A stretch of DNA of 64,000 bases from Pseudomonadota bacterium (GTDB taxonomy: Bacteria; Desulfobacterota; Binatia; UBA9968), in NCBI GenBank assembly GCA_021324155.1, contig JAJPJQ010000051.1, positions 62,001 to 126,000 of the forward strand, in the 5' to 3' direction. Positions 1 through 8,908 of the stretch are shown here, one piece after another. Below the pieces are notes generated by a model. It searched no databases. It was not told the origin of the DNA and saw only the letters and a list, made by a program, of their open reading frames with translations. Positions within the stretch are counted from its first letter, which is position 1; each line of letters begins with the position of its first letter. The translations under genes and the position numbers were made by a program.

Positions 1-178
1 GGCTTGTAATTTTTTAAGTCGCGCGTTTCGAAAAACCTTAGGTAGTCATTTTCATACAGTCCGATCCCGATTCATACAGCCGCGGGTCACAAACTGTGAT
101 CGAGAGTTCGTCTTCACCGGGGCAAGGCACGGTCTGCATCTTCCCTTTTTGGATTCATCTGATAAATCCCAAATACCC

Positions 179-1387
179 ATGTTAGTCGGCATCCGTATGG
201 GCAACAAAGCTGCAGCGGTCGCTTGGATTTTTTTCGGTGTTGTCTCCGCCATCTTTACCTCCGCCTGCTATTCCGTACCTTCCACGGGAATAACGTCGGG
301 CAGAACCGGCCGTATCGAGCTGAGTGACGCCTTCAAAAACGGCGACGCACGGCTCGGGTGTCAAATGCAGTGTGCGGTCACCTGGGGGCTTTACCGCGAC
401 CGCGCGAAAGCCTTGTATAACGCGCGTGCCTGGAACGACCTCGCGACAAACGTGTTAAGAATCGGCTACGCCGACGATTTGTCGTACTTCTATCTCGGCA
501 AAGCCGCGGAAGGTCTCGGCCATTACCGAGCCGCGGAGAACTACTATCGCCTGAGCCGCGCCGCGCCTTTGAAATGCGTGGATATTTTCGGGGATTGTTA
601 CGGCTTCGTCTTCCCGCGCGACGCGCGCACCGCCGCGCCTGCTATCGCCAGCAACAAACCGCCGGAGGTGAAGCGACCGAATCCGCCGCCGCCACCGCCT
701 CCGCCCGTGCATGAGCCGAGCGTCCCGGCGCCGGAACCGCTAAACGAAGTCCAATCCGAGCATGCTCCGGTGGAGCCTCCGGCGAAGGAAGGCGGAGAAG
801 CGAAGTATCAGGCAAGCCCCTCCGTCCGCGGCGACAGCCAGCGCGCTGCCGGCGCGAAACCGTCCGCGCCCGAAAAGCGCCCGGTTCAGACGGCGGCAAA
901 AAAACCGCCGGCGGCGCGCAAGCCCGTGCAAGCGGCGGACGCCGGGAATTCGCACGCGGATGCGAAGCCGCCGCCCGAGCCGCCGCCTCCCGTCGCGGAA
1001 AAACCGACAACCGAGCCCCAGCCTTCGGCGCCTCCGCCGGTGTCCTTCGAAGAAGTGAACGACAAATTCGGCAACCATAGCCAGCTCACGGAAGCGCAAA
1101 AACGCGAGGAGTGGAAGAAATATCAGGGGCGCTGCGTTCAATGGGCCGGCGATCTGACATACGTCGGCGACAGTTTTCTTCGCGGCGTGACGCTGGGCTT
1201 CAAGCACGACCCTCGGACACTCACCTACGACGTGCTCGTCTCCGCGCCGGACGATCAGCGCAACTCCGTGCTGCGGATGAAAAAAGGCGGGCACTACACC
1301 TATCGCGGCACGCTGAAAAAATACGGCGGCGCGGTTCTGCCGATAAGTCTGAACTGGGGTTGCTCCACCGCGCAGGCTAAGCAGTGA
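179..1387 (+). CDS. Proline-rich lipoprotein, unknown function
   Basis: I do not recognise a named family. Starts at ATG 179 or ATG 197 both give a lipoprotein signal peptide ending in a lipobox-like FTSAC; the longer ORF-track start is a TTG and less likely, and no clear Shine-Dalgarno separates the candidates. After the signal comes a TPR-like helical stretch (WNDLATNVLRIG...GHYRAAENYYRLS), then a long Pro/Ala/Lys linker with a run of eight prolines, then a C-terminal domain of about 100 residues beginning EVNDKFG with YQGRCVQWAGDL, resembling OB-fold-like domains. The linker suggests a protein spanning part of the periplasm. It stands alone, facing the acyl-CoA dehydrogenase cluster convergently. 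Confidence 0.75.
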   Translation: MLVGIRMGNKAAAVAWIFFGVVSAIFTSACYSVPSTGITSGRTGRIELSDAFKNGDARLGCQMQCAVTWGLYRDRAKALYNARAWNDLATNVLRIGYADDLSYFYLGKAAEGLGHYRAAENYYRLSRAAPLKCVDIFGDCYGFVFPRDARTAAPAIASNKPPEVKRPNPPPPPPPPVHEPSVPAPEPLNEVQSEHAPVEPPAKEGGEAKYQASPSVRGDSQRAAGAKPSAPEKRPVQTAAKKPPAARKPVQAADAGNSHADAKPPPEPPPPVAEKPTTEPQPSAPPPVSFEEVNDKFGNHSQLTEAQKREEWKKYQGRCVQWAGDLTYVGDSFLRGVTLGFKHDPRTLTYDVLVSAPDDQRNSVLRMKKGGHYTYRGTLKKYGGAVLPISLNWGCSTAQAKQ

Positions 1388-1435
1388 GCGCGCAAACGCC
1401 GGGAAAATAGATTCTGCCGACTCGCGCGCAGGTTC

Positions 1436-2554
1436 TCACTTCCGCGGGAACAGCACATCCATCATCAATCTTTTGTGGTGCGCCGGCGTGCCGAGGTATT
1501 GATACATCGTGTGCGCGAGCACACTGTGCGCCATGAGCGGATGCCCGTAATCGGTTCCGGGTCCGGCGAACACCATATGCGCGTAGTTGCACGCGTGGTG
1601 ATATCCTTCGCTGGCGATCGCTTTTGCCTCGTGAACGGTAGCCTTGGCCGGCTGGCCGGTGTCGAGCATCCAGAGCGCCTCGTACGCCGCCCAGCGCGCG
1701 GCGTCGAGATGGATCGAGATATCGACACAGTGGTCCTGAACGCGCTGGAAGCGGCCGATGGGCTGGCCGAACACCACGCGCGAGCGCGTATACTCGACAG
1801 TGAAATCGAAGATCTCTTGACAGCCACCCACTTGATAAGCGCATAGGACCGGCAGCGTTTTTTCCAGCGCCGCGTCGAGAACGCGCCAGCCGCTTCCTGC
1901 GGAAAGGACATTTTGGCTTGCGATGCGCGCCTGATCGAAAACGACCTCGCCGGCGGAGACGGTGAAACCGATCAGCCGATTGACGGAAACGCCGGCGCTT
2001 TTCCGATCGATCAGCACGAGCGCGATCTCGCCGTTGTCCGTGCGCGCGGCGACGATGAAATGCGTCGCCGCTTCCGCGTCGAAGACGAACCGCTTCTTAC
2101 CGGTGAGAGTCAAACCGTCTCCGCTCTTCGCGAGACGCGTCTCGACGCTCTCCGGCCCCCACGCGGCCGCCGTATCGGCGAGCGCGGGCACTGGAATCAT
2201 ATTGCCGGCGCAGATTTGCGGCAGCCAGCTTTTTTTCTGCTCCTCGGAACCGCCTTCGAAAACGATTTGCGCGCCGAGCGTACCCGCGGAAAAGAGCGGC
2301 CCCGGCACGGGGCCGCGGCCAAGCTCCTCGAAGACGACCGCGCAGTCGGTGTAGCTCGCGCCCGCGCCGCCGTACGCCTCGGGCAGCAGCATGCCGACCC
2401 AGCCGAGCCCGGCCGCTTTGCGATAGATTTCAGGCCGGAACGTTTCCTTGAGTTGATACCATTGCGTCATCTGATGCGCGGGGACTTCCGCCTTGACGAA
2501 GTCCGCCGCGACCTTTTTAAGCATCTCCTGGGTTTCGCTCAGCGTTAGATCCAT
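1436..2554 (-). CDS. Acyl-CoA dehydrogenase family protein (subunit 1)
   Basis: FAD-dependent acyl-CoA dehydrogenase fold, 372 aa, about the usual length. Seen: N-terminal helical domain (MDLTLSETQEMLKKVAADF), middle beta domain with TGKKRFVFDAE, and the C-terminal helical domain signature VEYTRSRVVFGQPIGRFQ. Predicted to oxidise an acyl-CoA thioester to the enoyl-CoA. It lies 22 bp downstream of a second acyl-CoA dehydrogenase on the same strand, so the two may form a heteromer like the FadE pairs used for steroid or branched side chains (inference). The usual catalytic glutamate segment near the C-terminus is not obvious here. The substrate cannot be read from sequence. Confidence 0.9.
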   Translation of the reverse strand: MDLTLSETQEMLKKVAADFVKAEVPAHQMTQWYQLKETFRPEIYRKAAGLGWVGMLLPEAYGGAGASYTDCAVVFEELGRGPVPGPLFSAGTLGAQIVFEGGSEEQKKSWLPQICAGNMIPVPALADTAAAWGPESVETRLAKSGDGLTLTGKKRFVFDAEAATHFIVAARTDNGEIALVLIDRKSAGVSVNRLIGFTVSAGEVVFDQARIASQNVLSAGSGWRVLDAALEKTLPVLCAYQVGGCQEIFDFTVEYTRSRVVFGQPIGRFQRVQDHCVDISIHLDAARWAAYEALWMLDTGQPAKATVHEAKAIASEGYHHACNYAHMVFAGPGTDYGHPLMAHSVLAHTMYQYLGTPAHHKRLMMDVLFPRK

Positions 2555-2576
2555 AAATCCCTCGCTCGTCGATGCG

Positions 2577-3791
2577 CTAAATCGTCTCCGGCGCCTTCTC
2601 TACCAGCGGCCTGCCGATGCCGACCCGGCGCGCGAAGACGAGCCGGTCGGTGTCGAGCGTGCCGCCGCCGTGGAGCTGTCCCGGTCCCGTGCGCACGGCG
2701 TACTCGAAATCCACCACCTCGTGGACCGAGAGGTCCTGAACCAGCGCGTCGATGCCCATGATCTGCTGCAGCCGGTCGCCGTTGCGAAGGCGCGCCATGC
2801 GCTGGAAATAACGCTGCTGCACCCCGCCGTACGGGTGCGGCTTGCGCGCGAAGCGATGGTAAAAATTCCGCTGGTTGAAGCGGCGGAGCGTGTTCAGCTC
2901 CAGCACGATGTCGGCGATCGTATCGCGGATGCGCTCGTCTTCGATCAGTTTTTGCCCCGCGATTCCGTTTTTCTGGCAGTATTCGACGACGCGCTCGACC
3001 AGCGGATCGACCCCGATGCGGCCGTCGCCGCCATGCTCGAGCTCGAGGTGCGTATTGGCGACTTTCCACCCGTTGTTCTCGCCGCCGACGAGGTACTTCG
3101 CCGGCACGCGCACGCCGTCGAAGAAAACCGCGTTCTTGATGCCCATCATGAGATGCATGTGCTGGATCTCGATGCCGGGAAGATTAGCCGGAATATGGAT
3201 CCAGCCGAGATTTTCGTGCCGCTTCCCCTGCGGGTTCGTGCACACGAGCGTCCAGAGATAATCGGGCGGCACATGGTGGCCGACCATGACCTTTTGTCCG
3301 GTGACCACGTAATCATCGCCGTCGCGGATCGCCTTGGTCTGACAATTGGCGACGTCGCTGCCTCCCTGCGGCTCGGTCAGCACCTGCCAGATGGAGATTT
3401 CTCCGCGCGTCATCGGCGGGAGCAGCTCGCGCTTTTGCTCTTCCGTGCCCCACTTGAGCACGACCGGCGCGACGATGCGCGCGAGCGTGTAAAACACATG
3501 CGAGAGGTTGAGTCCGTATTTGATCAATTCTGTCTCGAGCACGATCTGATGGTCGATCGTGAGGCCTGCCCCGCCGTATTCTTTCGGAAACATCGGAAAG
3601 AGCCAGCCTTTCCCGCCGAGCTTGTTCGCGAGCTTGCGGCGGAAGCGGTACTCCTCCTCGTTCTCGCGCGTCGACCACGACGCCGACCAGCGGAGATGCT
3701 CGCCGCCGCGCATATTCTCGGCCATCCAGGCGGAAACCTCGCGGCGGAAATCCGCGAGCTCGGGCGGGTCTTCGTGCAGGTTGAAATCCAT
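2577..3791 (-). CDS. Acyl-CoA dehydrogenase family protein (subunit 2)
   Basis: 404-aa acyl-CoA dehydrogenase paralogue. N-terminal domain MDFNLHEDPPELADFRREV, mid-domain flavin/substrate region VLTEPQGGSDVANCQTKAI and TGQKVMVGHH, then the C-terminal four-helix domain. The C-terminus reads LHGGGTLDTDRLVFARRVGIG and stops soon after, so the usual GTSEIQR-like arm is absent. It sits between the CoA-transferase upstream (24-bp gap) and the second dehydrogenase downstream, so the three probably form one operon that activates and dehydrogenates an unidentified acid. No response element is visible. Confidence 0.9.
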   Translation of the reverse strand: MDFNLHEDPPELADFRREVSAWMAENMRGGEHLRWSASWSTRENEEEYRFRRKLANKLGGKGWLFPMFPKEYGGAGLTIDHQIVLETELIKYGLNLSHVFYTLARIVAPVVLKWGTEEQKRELLPPMTRGEISIWQVLTEPQGGSDVANCQTKAIRDGDDYVVTGQKVMVGHHVPPDYLWTLVCTNPQGKRHENLGWIHIPANLPGIEIQHMHLMMGIKNAVFFDGVRVPAKYLVGGENNGWKVANTHLELEHGGDGRIGVDPLVERVVEYCQKNGIAGQKLIEDERIRDTIADIVLELNTLRRFNQRNFYHRFARKPHPYGGVQQRYFQRMARLRNGDRLQQIMGIDALVQDLSVHEVVDFEYAVRTGPGQLHGGGTLDTDRLVFARRVGIGRPLVEKAPETI

Positions 3792-3815
3792 GTGCGTCTC
3801 CTTTTTCTCGACTAT

Positions 3816-4997
3816 CTATATCACGCCGGCGGCGCGCAGCTCCGCGATCGCGCGCGTGTCGTAGCCGAGCCGGCCGAGGATTTCCTCGGTGTGCTCGCCC
3901 AGAACCGGCGCCGCTCGATAAAATTTCGGCGGCGTGCCGGTCAGGTCGATCGGACTGCCGACGAGATTGCTCGCGCCCATCGCAGGATGATGGATCGCCT
4001 TGGGAATTCCCATGTGGCGGATCTGCGGATCGTCGAAGACCTCGGCGATCGTGTTGATCGGCGCGTTGGGAATATCGTTTTCGTCGAGCCGCGGCAGCCA
4101 GTAGCTCCGCGGCTTGGCGCGAAATTTCTCGCGCAGAAATGCGACGATCTCGTTGTGCCGCTCCGTGCGGTGGCGGCGCGAGGCGAAACGGGGGTCGCCG
4201 ATGAGATGATCGAGCTCGGCGGCCCGCAGCAGCCCCTCCCACGCTTTATTATGGCCGGAGAGATGGACCATGAACGGCTTGCCGTCGCAATCGAGCAGGC
4301 TGTAGATGCGGCCCTTGGGGAAATTCTCGCGCGAGACCGCCTCGCCGCCGTTCAAATAATCCGCGACGTGCGATTCGATGAAGGCGACGGCGACCTGCAG
4401 CAGCGACACATCGACGAACTGGCCCTGCCCCGTTTTTTGCCGCGCTAACAGCGCCGCCATGATTCCGTGGGCGGCGAAGATTCCGGCGGAATGATCGACG
4501 AACGACACGCCCGCGACCTTGGGATCGTCGAGGTCGGTGACCAGACTTATCATGCCCGAGAGCGCCTGGCCGATCGTGTCGAAGCCGGGCTTGTCGCGGT
4601 ACGGGCCGCTCTGGCCGTAGCCGGAGATCGAGCAGTGGATCAATTTGGCGTTGAGCTTCGCGAGCTCCGCGTAATCGAGGCCGAGCTTCTGCCGGGTCGA
4701 CGGCCGGAAGTTTTCTATGAGGATATCGGCGGTCGCGAGCAGATCGAGAAGAATTTTCTTCCCCTCGCGCTCGCGCAGGTTGAGCGTGATGCTCTTCTTG
4801 TTGCGGTTGAGCGCGCGAAAGCTCGGGCCGTAGCCTTCGTATTTCGGATTGCGGCCCCGATGCGTATCGCCCTCGCCCGGCAGCTCGACCTTGATGACTT
4901 CGCACCCCAAGTCGCCGAGGAGACTGCCGGCGTACGGACCGGCGACGTGCCCGCTGACGTCGATGGCCCTTGTTCCGTCGAGCGCACCGTTGATCAT
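3816..4997 (-). CDS. CaiB/BaiF family CoA-transferase
   Basis: Family III CoA-transferase, 393 aa, the usual length. Such enzymes move CoA between carboxylic acids through an aspartyl-CoA thioester. Family marks seen: GTRAIDVSGHVAGPYAGSLL at the N-terminus, EVIKVELPGEGDTHR, the Rossmann-like core ENFRPSTRQKLGLDY, and FVDHSAGIFAAHGIMAALL, whose Asp fits the catalytic aspartate position. It heads the minus-strand cluster with two acyl-CoA dehydrogenases, suggesting activation of an acid before beta-oxidation-like steps. A periplasmic binding protein gene lies immediately upstream. Confidence 0.93.
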   Translation of the reverse strand: MINGALDGTRAIDVSGHVAGPYAGSLLGDLGCEVIKVELPGEGDTHRGRNPKYEGYGPSFRALNRNKKSITLNLREREGKKILLDLLATADILIENFRPSTRQKLGLDYAELAKLNAKLIHCSISGYGQSGPYRDKPGFDTIGQALSGMISLVTDLDDPKVAGVSFVDHSAGIFAAHGIMAALLARQKTGQGQFVDVSLLQVAVAFIESHVADYLNGGEAVSRENFPKGRIYSLLDCDGKPFMVHLSGHNKAWEGLLRAAELDHLIGDPRFASRRHRTERHNEIVAFLREKFRAKPRSYWLPRLDENDIPNAPINTIAEVFDDPQIRHMGIPKAIHHPAMGASNLVGSPIDLTGTPPKFYRAAPVLGEHTEEILGRLGYDTRAIAELRAAGVI

Positions 4998-4998
4998 T

Positions 4999-5988
4999 TC
5001 ATTTCTCGTAAAGCGTTTTAACGAGGCCGCTCGCTTCGATGTCCTTGAGTAGGCTTTCGTCGACGAACGATTTCGGATCCGCGGACCTCGCCTTCGGGTT
5101 CTCGACGAAGCCGAGAACGGTCTCGACGCCTTTCATCGAAGGATAAGGTATCGTCTCGTAATATTTCGCCGTCAGCAGATCATAGGCGCGCTCGAGGTTT
5201 CCCTGCTGCGCCTCCGTGATGCGGAGCTTTTTTTTCACGATTTCGAGGCTCTCGTCTCGGTGCTGCTTGAAATAGGCGATGCCTTCGAGATAGCCGAGGA
5301 GAAATCTTCTCGCACGGTCGCGTTGCGCGCGGAGATAACTCCGCGTCGTCACCATCATCGCGTGCAGATACGAAATGTTGAGGTCGGCGAGATCGGCGAG
5401 CGTCCGGTAGCCGCGGTCCTCGGCGACGAAAATCGAAGGAAGCGTCAACACCGCGCCGCTGATGCCGCCTTTGTCGAGGCTCGTGAGCATGTTGGGCGAT
5501 GAGCCGACCTGAATGACCTGCACGTCGTTCTCCGTCATGCCCCAGCGGCGGAGGATGATCAAGAGCGCCGCGTGCGACACGGCGCCGATGCGCGTCACGC
5601 CGATCTTCTTGCCCTTGATATCAGCCTGACTTCTGATCTCCGGCCTGGCGACGAGCCGCTGGAGACCGCTGTTGATGACGCCGGCTACCATGACGGTGTC
5701 GCCGCCCCGCAGGTTGGAATTGATGACCGCATCGCCCGCCGCGGTAGCGAACTGGATATCGCCGGCGAGCAGCGCGCTGACGGCCATCGGCGCGGCGCCG
5801 CCGATGACGATGATCTCGGGGTCCAGACCGTGTTTGCGAAAAAGCCCTTTCTGCTCCGCCACCCACACCGCGCTGTGGATCGCGCTTACCGAGCTCAAGC
5901 CGAGGCGGATTTTTTCCTGCGACCACGAAGGGACGGCGGACAGGACCACCGCCGCCAGGATCGCCGCTATCGCGCTCGCTCGTTTCAT
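4999..5988 (-). CDS. NMT1/SsuA-like ABC transporter substrate-binding protein
   Basis: 329-aa periplasmic binding protein of the NMT1/THI5-like, SsuA/TauA type. The ATG at 5988 gives a clean Sec signal peptide (MKRASAIAAILAAVVLSAVPSWSQ); the longer track ORF starts with an unlikely TTG. Typical lobe-1 sequence EKIRLGLSSVSAIHSAVWVAEQKGLFRKHGLDPEI is followed by ADIKGKKIGVTRIGAVSHAALL. The stop lies one base from the CoA-transferase start, so it is co-transcribed with the catabolic genes and may capture their substrate. No permease or ATPase gene adjoins it. The ligand is unknown. Confidence 0.9.
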   Translation of the reverse strand: MKRASAIAAILAAVVLSAVPSWSQEKIRLGLSSVSAIHSAVWVAEQKGLFRKHGLDPEIIVIGGAAPMAVSALLAGDIQFATAAGDAVINSNLRGGDTVMVAGVINSGLQRLVARPEIRSQADIKGKKIGVTRIGAVSHAALLIILRRWGMTENDVQVIQVGSSPNMLTSLDKGGISGAVLTLPSIFVAEDRGYRTLADLADLNISYLHAMMVTTRSYLRAQRDRARRFLLGYLEGIAYFKQHRDESLEIVKKKLRITEAQQGNLERAYDLLTAKYYETIPYPSMKGVETVLGFVENPKARSADPKSFVDESLLKDIEASGLVKTLYEK

Positions 5989-6108
5989 CGGCTCGCCGCA
6001 CGAACAGTCGAGAGTCAACGTTCTTATCGCAATCGAAATATTTTGCCAACGAGGATTTGAAGCCCTCGGGCGAAACGCCTATGGTGAGCGCTGCAAAGGG
6101 AGGACTCT

Positions 6109-7146
6109 ATGGCGTTATTGCTCAAAGCGGAAGAATTGAAGGGGCTGATCTCGATCGAGGAGGCGATCGGCGCGGTCGAGCGCGGCTTTCGCGATCAGGC
6201 GCACCACCCGCGCTTCAGCCTGCCGCGTCAGCGCATGACCGCCGGCGACCGGCGCATCAATATCCATTCCGGCGGCTCGGTCGACCTCGGCATCGCCGGC
6301 ACATTCATCCACTACGAGCGGCATCGCTTCACGAAGGCGGACCAGACCTACGCCGCCGCGGGAAAACGCGTGTATCTCGCTTACGACAGCGAGAGCGCGG
6401 CCCTGCTCGCCATCATCGTCGGCTGCATTCCGCTCTACGATTTCGACGACAACGACATTGCCACCGAGACGGCGATCACGAGCGCCGTCGGAACGAAGCG
6501 GCTCGCGCGCGACGACTGTCGCGTGATGGGCCTCTACGGAACGGGGCGACAGGCCCGGCGGCATTTAAAAGTCATGTGCACGCTGCGGCCGATCCGCAAA
6601 GTCAAAGTCTTCAGCCGCAGCGCCGAAAACCGCCGCGCGTTCTGCGCGCTCATGCAGCCGCACGTCGACGCCGAGCTCGTCGCCGCCGCCAGCCCCGAGG
6701 AGGTCGCCCGGGGATCGGATCTGATCGTCTGCGCAACGGGCAGCAACGTGCCCGTGCTGCACGGGGAATGGCTCGAGCCGGGTCAGCACATGACCTCGAT
6801 CGTCGCGAGCAACAAAGAGATCGTTCAAGAGGGATTGCTCGACCGGCCGCGCCGCGAATTGGACGACGAGGTGCTCCGGCGCGCGGATGTCATCGTCGCT
6901 ACCCTGCGCCAGCAGGCGGTCTATGACGAGCAGGGAGATTTCGTCGAGCCGGTCGCGAATGGAGTCATCGAATGGGACGAGGTCGTCGACTTGAGCGCCG
7001 TATTGGCGGGCGAGGCTAGCGGACGGACGGACGGCAACCAGATCACACTCTTTAAGCAGAACAGTGATCAGGGCGTGGGCTTCATGGCGCTCGCGCGGCT
7101 CGCGCACGACAAAGCGCGCGCGGCCGGAGTCGGCCGCGAAATTTAG
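6109..7146 (+). CDS. Ornithine cyclodeaminase / mu-crystallin family protein
   Basis: 345 aa, full length for the ornithine cyclodeaminase/mu-crystallin family of NAD(P)-binding enzymes, which includes ornithine cyclodeaminase, alanine dehydrogenase (archaeal type) and ketimine reductases. The Rossmann motif LYGTGRQARRHLK and the following VKVFSRSAENRRAF are clear, and the start has a strong GGGAGG ribosome site. It is divergent from the binding protein at 4999. The actual substrate cannot be assigned; members of this family near catabolic clusters often act on imines or amino acids other than ornithine. Confidence 0.88.
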   Translation: MALLLKAEELKGLISIEEAIGAVERGFRDQAHHPRFSLPRQRMTAGDRRINIHSGGSVDLGIAGTFIHYERHRFTKADQTYAAAGKRVYLAYDSESAALLAIIVGCIPLYDFDDNDIATETAITSAVGTKRLARDDCRVMGLYGTGRQARRHLKVMCTLRPIRKVKVFSRSAENRRAFCALMQPHVDAELVAAASPEEVARGSDLIVCATGSNVPVLHGEWLEPGQHMTSIVASNKEIVQEGLLDRPRRELDDEVLRRADVIVATLRQQAVYDEQGDFVEPVANGVIEWDEVVDLSAVLAGEASGRTDGNQITLFKQNSDQGVGFMALARLAHDKARAAGVGREI

Positions 7147-7192
7147 AAAAATAGCCCGCGCGGCAGGCATCAGCCCACCGCGCCGGCTACAA

Positions 7193-8518
7193 TCAATTGA
7201 TCGATAATCCGCCAGGCGGGCTTGGCGGAGTCGTATTGAAAGCCGCTCCGACGGACTTCGCGGCGTCGACCGTGACGACGCACGCGCCCGCGCCGGTGCA
7301 CGCCCCGCTCCAGCCCGCGAACGTTGAGCCGGATGCGGCGGTGGCCGTAAGCGTCACCGAAGTTCCGACCGTATAATTGGCCGAGCAGGTCGAGCCGCAG
7401 TTGATGCCCGCCGGGGAGCTGGTGATCGTTCCGGCGCCCGTGCCGCTCTTCGTCGCCGTAAGCGCGAACGTTTGCAGGTTGAATGTCGCCGTGACGGATT
7501 TTGCCGACGTCATCGAGACCGTGCATGCGCCTGTCCCGGTGCATGCGCCGCTCCAGCCGCCGAAAGTCGAGCCCGATGCAGCCGTTGGCGTGAGCGTTAC
7601 GGAAGTTCCGCTGTTGAAGCTGGCCGAGCACGTGGCACCGCAATCGACTCCAGCCGGAGAGCTGGTCACATTGCCGCTGCCCGCGCCGGCCTTGGTGAGC
7701 GTCAGCGCAAAGGTCTGCAGGTTAAACGTTGCGGTTACGGATTGCGCCGACGTCATCGAGACGACGCACGAGCCCGTCCCGCTGCACACGCCGCTCCAGC
7801 CCGCGAACGTCGATCCGGACGCCGCTGTTGGCGTCAGCGTGACCGACGTACCGTTGTTGAAGCTTGCGGAGCAGGTCGCGCCGCAATTGATGCCCGACGG
7901 CGAGCTCGCCACGGTGCCGGTCCCCGCCCCGGCCTTGGTAAGCGTCAGATTAAAAGTCTGCAAAGTAAATGTCGCGGTCACCGATTGTGCCGCGGTCATC
8001 GTGACTACGCAGGTGCCGGTTCCGGTGCATGCGCCACTCCAGCCGGTGAAAACGGATCCCGCCGATGGCGTCGCCGTCAGCGTCACGGAAGCTCCCGCCG
8101 AGTAGCTCGCGGAACAAGTCGAGCCGCACGTGATGCCGGACGGCGTACTGCCCACACTGCCGGTGCCGTTGCCGGCTTTGGCGAGCGTCAAGGTCGCGGT
8201 CGTGGTCGCGCAAGCCGTATTGGTATAGCCCGAATCGCCGCCGGTATTGTAAGCGCGGACGCGGTAGCAGAACTGCGTCGCATCGGCCAGCCCCGTATCG
8301 GTATACGTGGCTACGTTGGTGAGGACCGTAGCGATCTGCGTAAAAGGACCGCTCGTCGATGCGCCGCGCTCAATTTTAAACCCGTCCTCGTTCGTCGAAT
8401 TATCGGTCCAGCTCAACTGCAGCTGGGCCGCGCCGGCTTCGCTATGACAGAACGACAACGCGAATGCCAATAGCGCAACGCGAAACGTTTGCTTGCACAG
8501 GGTATGCAGGAAGTGCAT
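7193..8518 (-). CDS. Secreted FN3 plus InlB-B-like repeat protein
   Basis: 441 aa if begun at ATG 8518, which follows an AGGAGG site and gives a signal peptide (MHFLHTLCKQTFRVALLAFA...GAA). The first domain is fibronectin type III-like (LQLSWTDNSTNEDGFKIERG). Four tandem copies of an approximately 80-residue module follow, each with SGINCGxTCSASF, GTSVTLT, GWSGxCxGTGxCVV and SVTATF, as in the divergent InlB B-repeat (bacterial repeat) families found in extracellular proteins. Each module carries four cysteines, suggesting two disulfides. No sortase or outer-membrane anchor is visible; the C-terminus is PPSPPGGLSIN. Probably secreted or surface-associated; function unknown. Confidence 0.88.
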   Translation of the reverse strand: MHFLHTLCKQTFRVALLAFALSFCHSEAGAAQLQLSWTDNSTNEDGFKIERGASTSGPFTQIATVLTNVATYTDTGLADATQFCYRVRAYNTGGDSGYTNTACATTTATLTLAKAGNGTGSVGSTPSGITCGSTCSASYSAGASVTLTATPSAGSVFTGWSGACTGTGTCVVTMTAAQSVTATFTLQTFNLTLTKAGAGTGTVASSPSGINCGATCSASFNNGTSVTLTPTAASGSTFAGWSGVCSGTGSCVVSMTSAQSVTATFNLQTFALTLTKAGAGSGNVTSSPAGVDCGATCSASFNSGTSVTLTPTAASGSTFGGWSGACTGTGACTVSMTSAKSVTATFNLQTFALTATKSGTGAGTITSSPAGINCGSTCSANYTVGTSVTLTATAASGSTFAGWSGACTGAGACVVTVDAAKSVGAAFNTTPPSPPGGLSIN

Positions 8519-8908
8519 CGGTTCCTCCTCACCGGACCACAAGCCGGCGTTCCGAAAATCTCGGGGAACCTTGAGCAAACGTTGTGCCGCGTAAAATGCC
8601 GTTAAGCGGCATAGAAAACAGCGTCAGCTGTTACCATGCGAGGGGCTTTTTACGACACGCTTTGTCAGGACTGCCGCTGATGCCCGCTGCCGCGCAATGC
8701 GATTCCGAAAAGAACATCGCTTTACCTTATTGCGCTAGCGAACGACACTCGGTGTGGACAACTGAGCTTACAAGTTGTGTACGTCGCGCCGCGAATTAGA
8801 ATCGCGCCGCGTTGAGCGGAGGCTTGCTTTTATGGTGTATTCGGGAGTCCGGAAGCGGATTTCGAATCGGCACGGCGGGCGGGTTGCTGTGCGGAACCCT
8901 TTTACTTC
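8519..8908. other. Intergenic region without a supported gene
   Basis: 390 bp between two minus-strand genes. The track ORF at 8584-8799 has no convincing protein character. Visible structure: a small hairpin ATGCCG-TTAAG-CGGCAT near 8596, AACAGC-GTCA-GCTGTT at 8617-8632, and a 9-bp direct repeat CGCGCCGCG around an AATTAGAAT spacer near 8790. Promoter elements for the downstream repeat protein probably lie here but none is clear. Confidence 0.5.

Noticed and set aside
2493-4448. 651-aa plus-strand ORF
   Set aside because: Antisense to two well-supported acyl-CoA dehydrogenase genes and a CoA-transferase; a GC-rich shadow frame.
7193-8518. DNA-level repeat array at 7.2-8.3 kb
   Set aside because: The periodicity is explained by four protein modules of the repeat protein, not by an intergenic repeat.
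8584-8799. Small ORF in the 390-bp spacer
   Set aside because: No ribosome site, no protein-like pattern.
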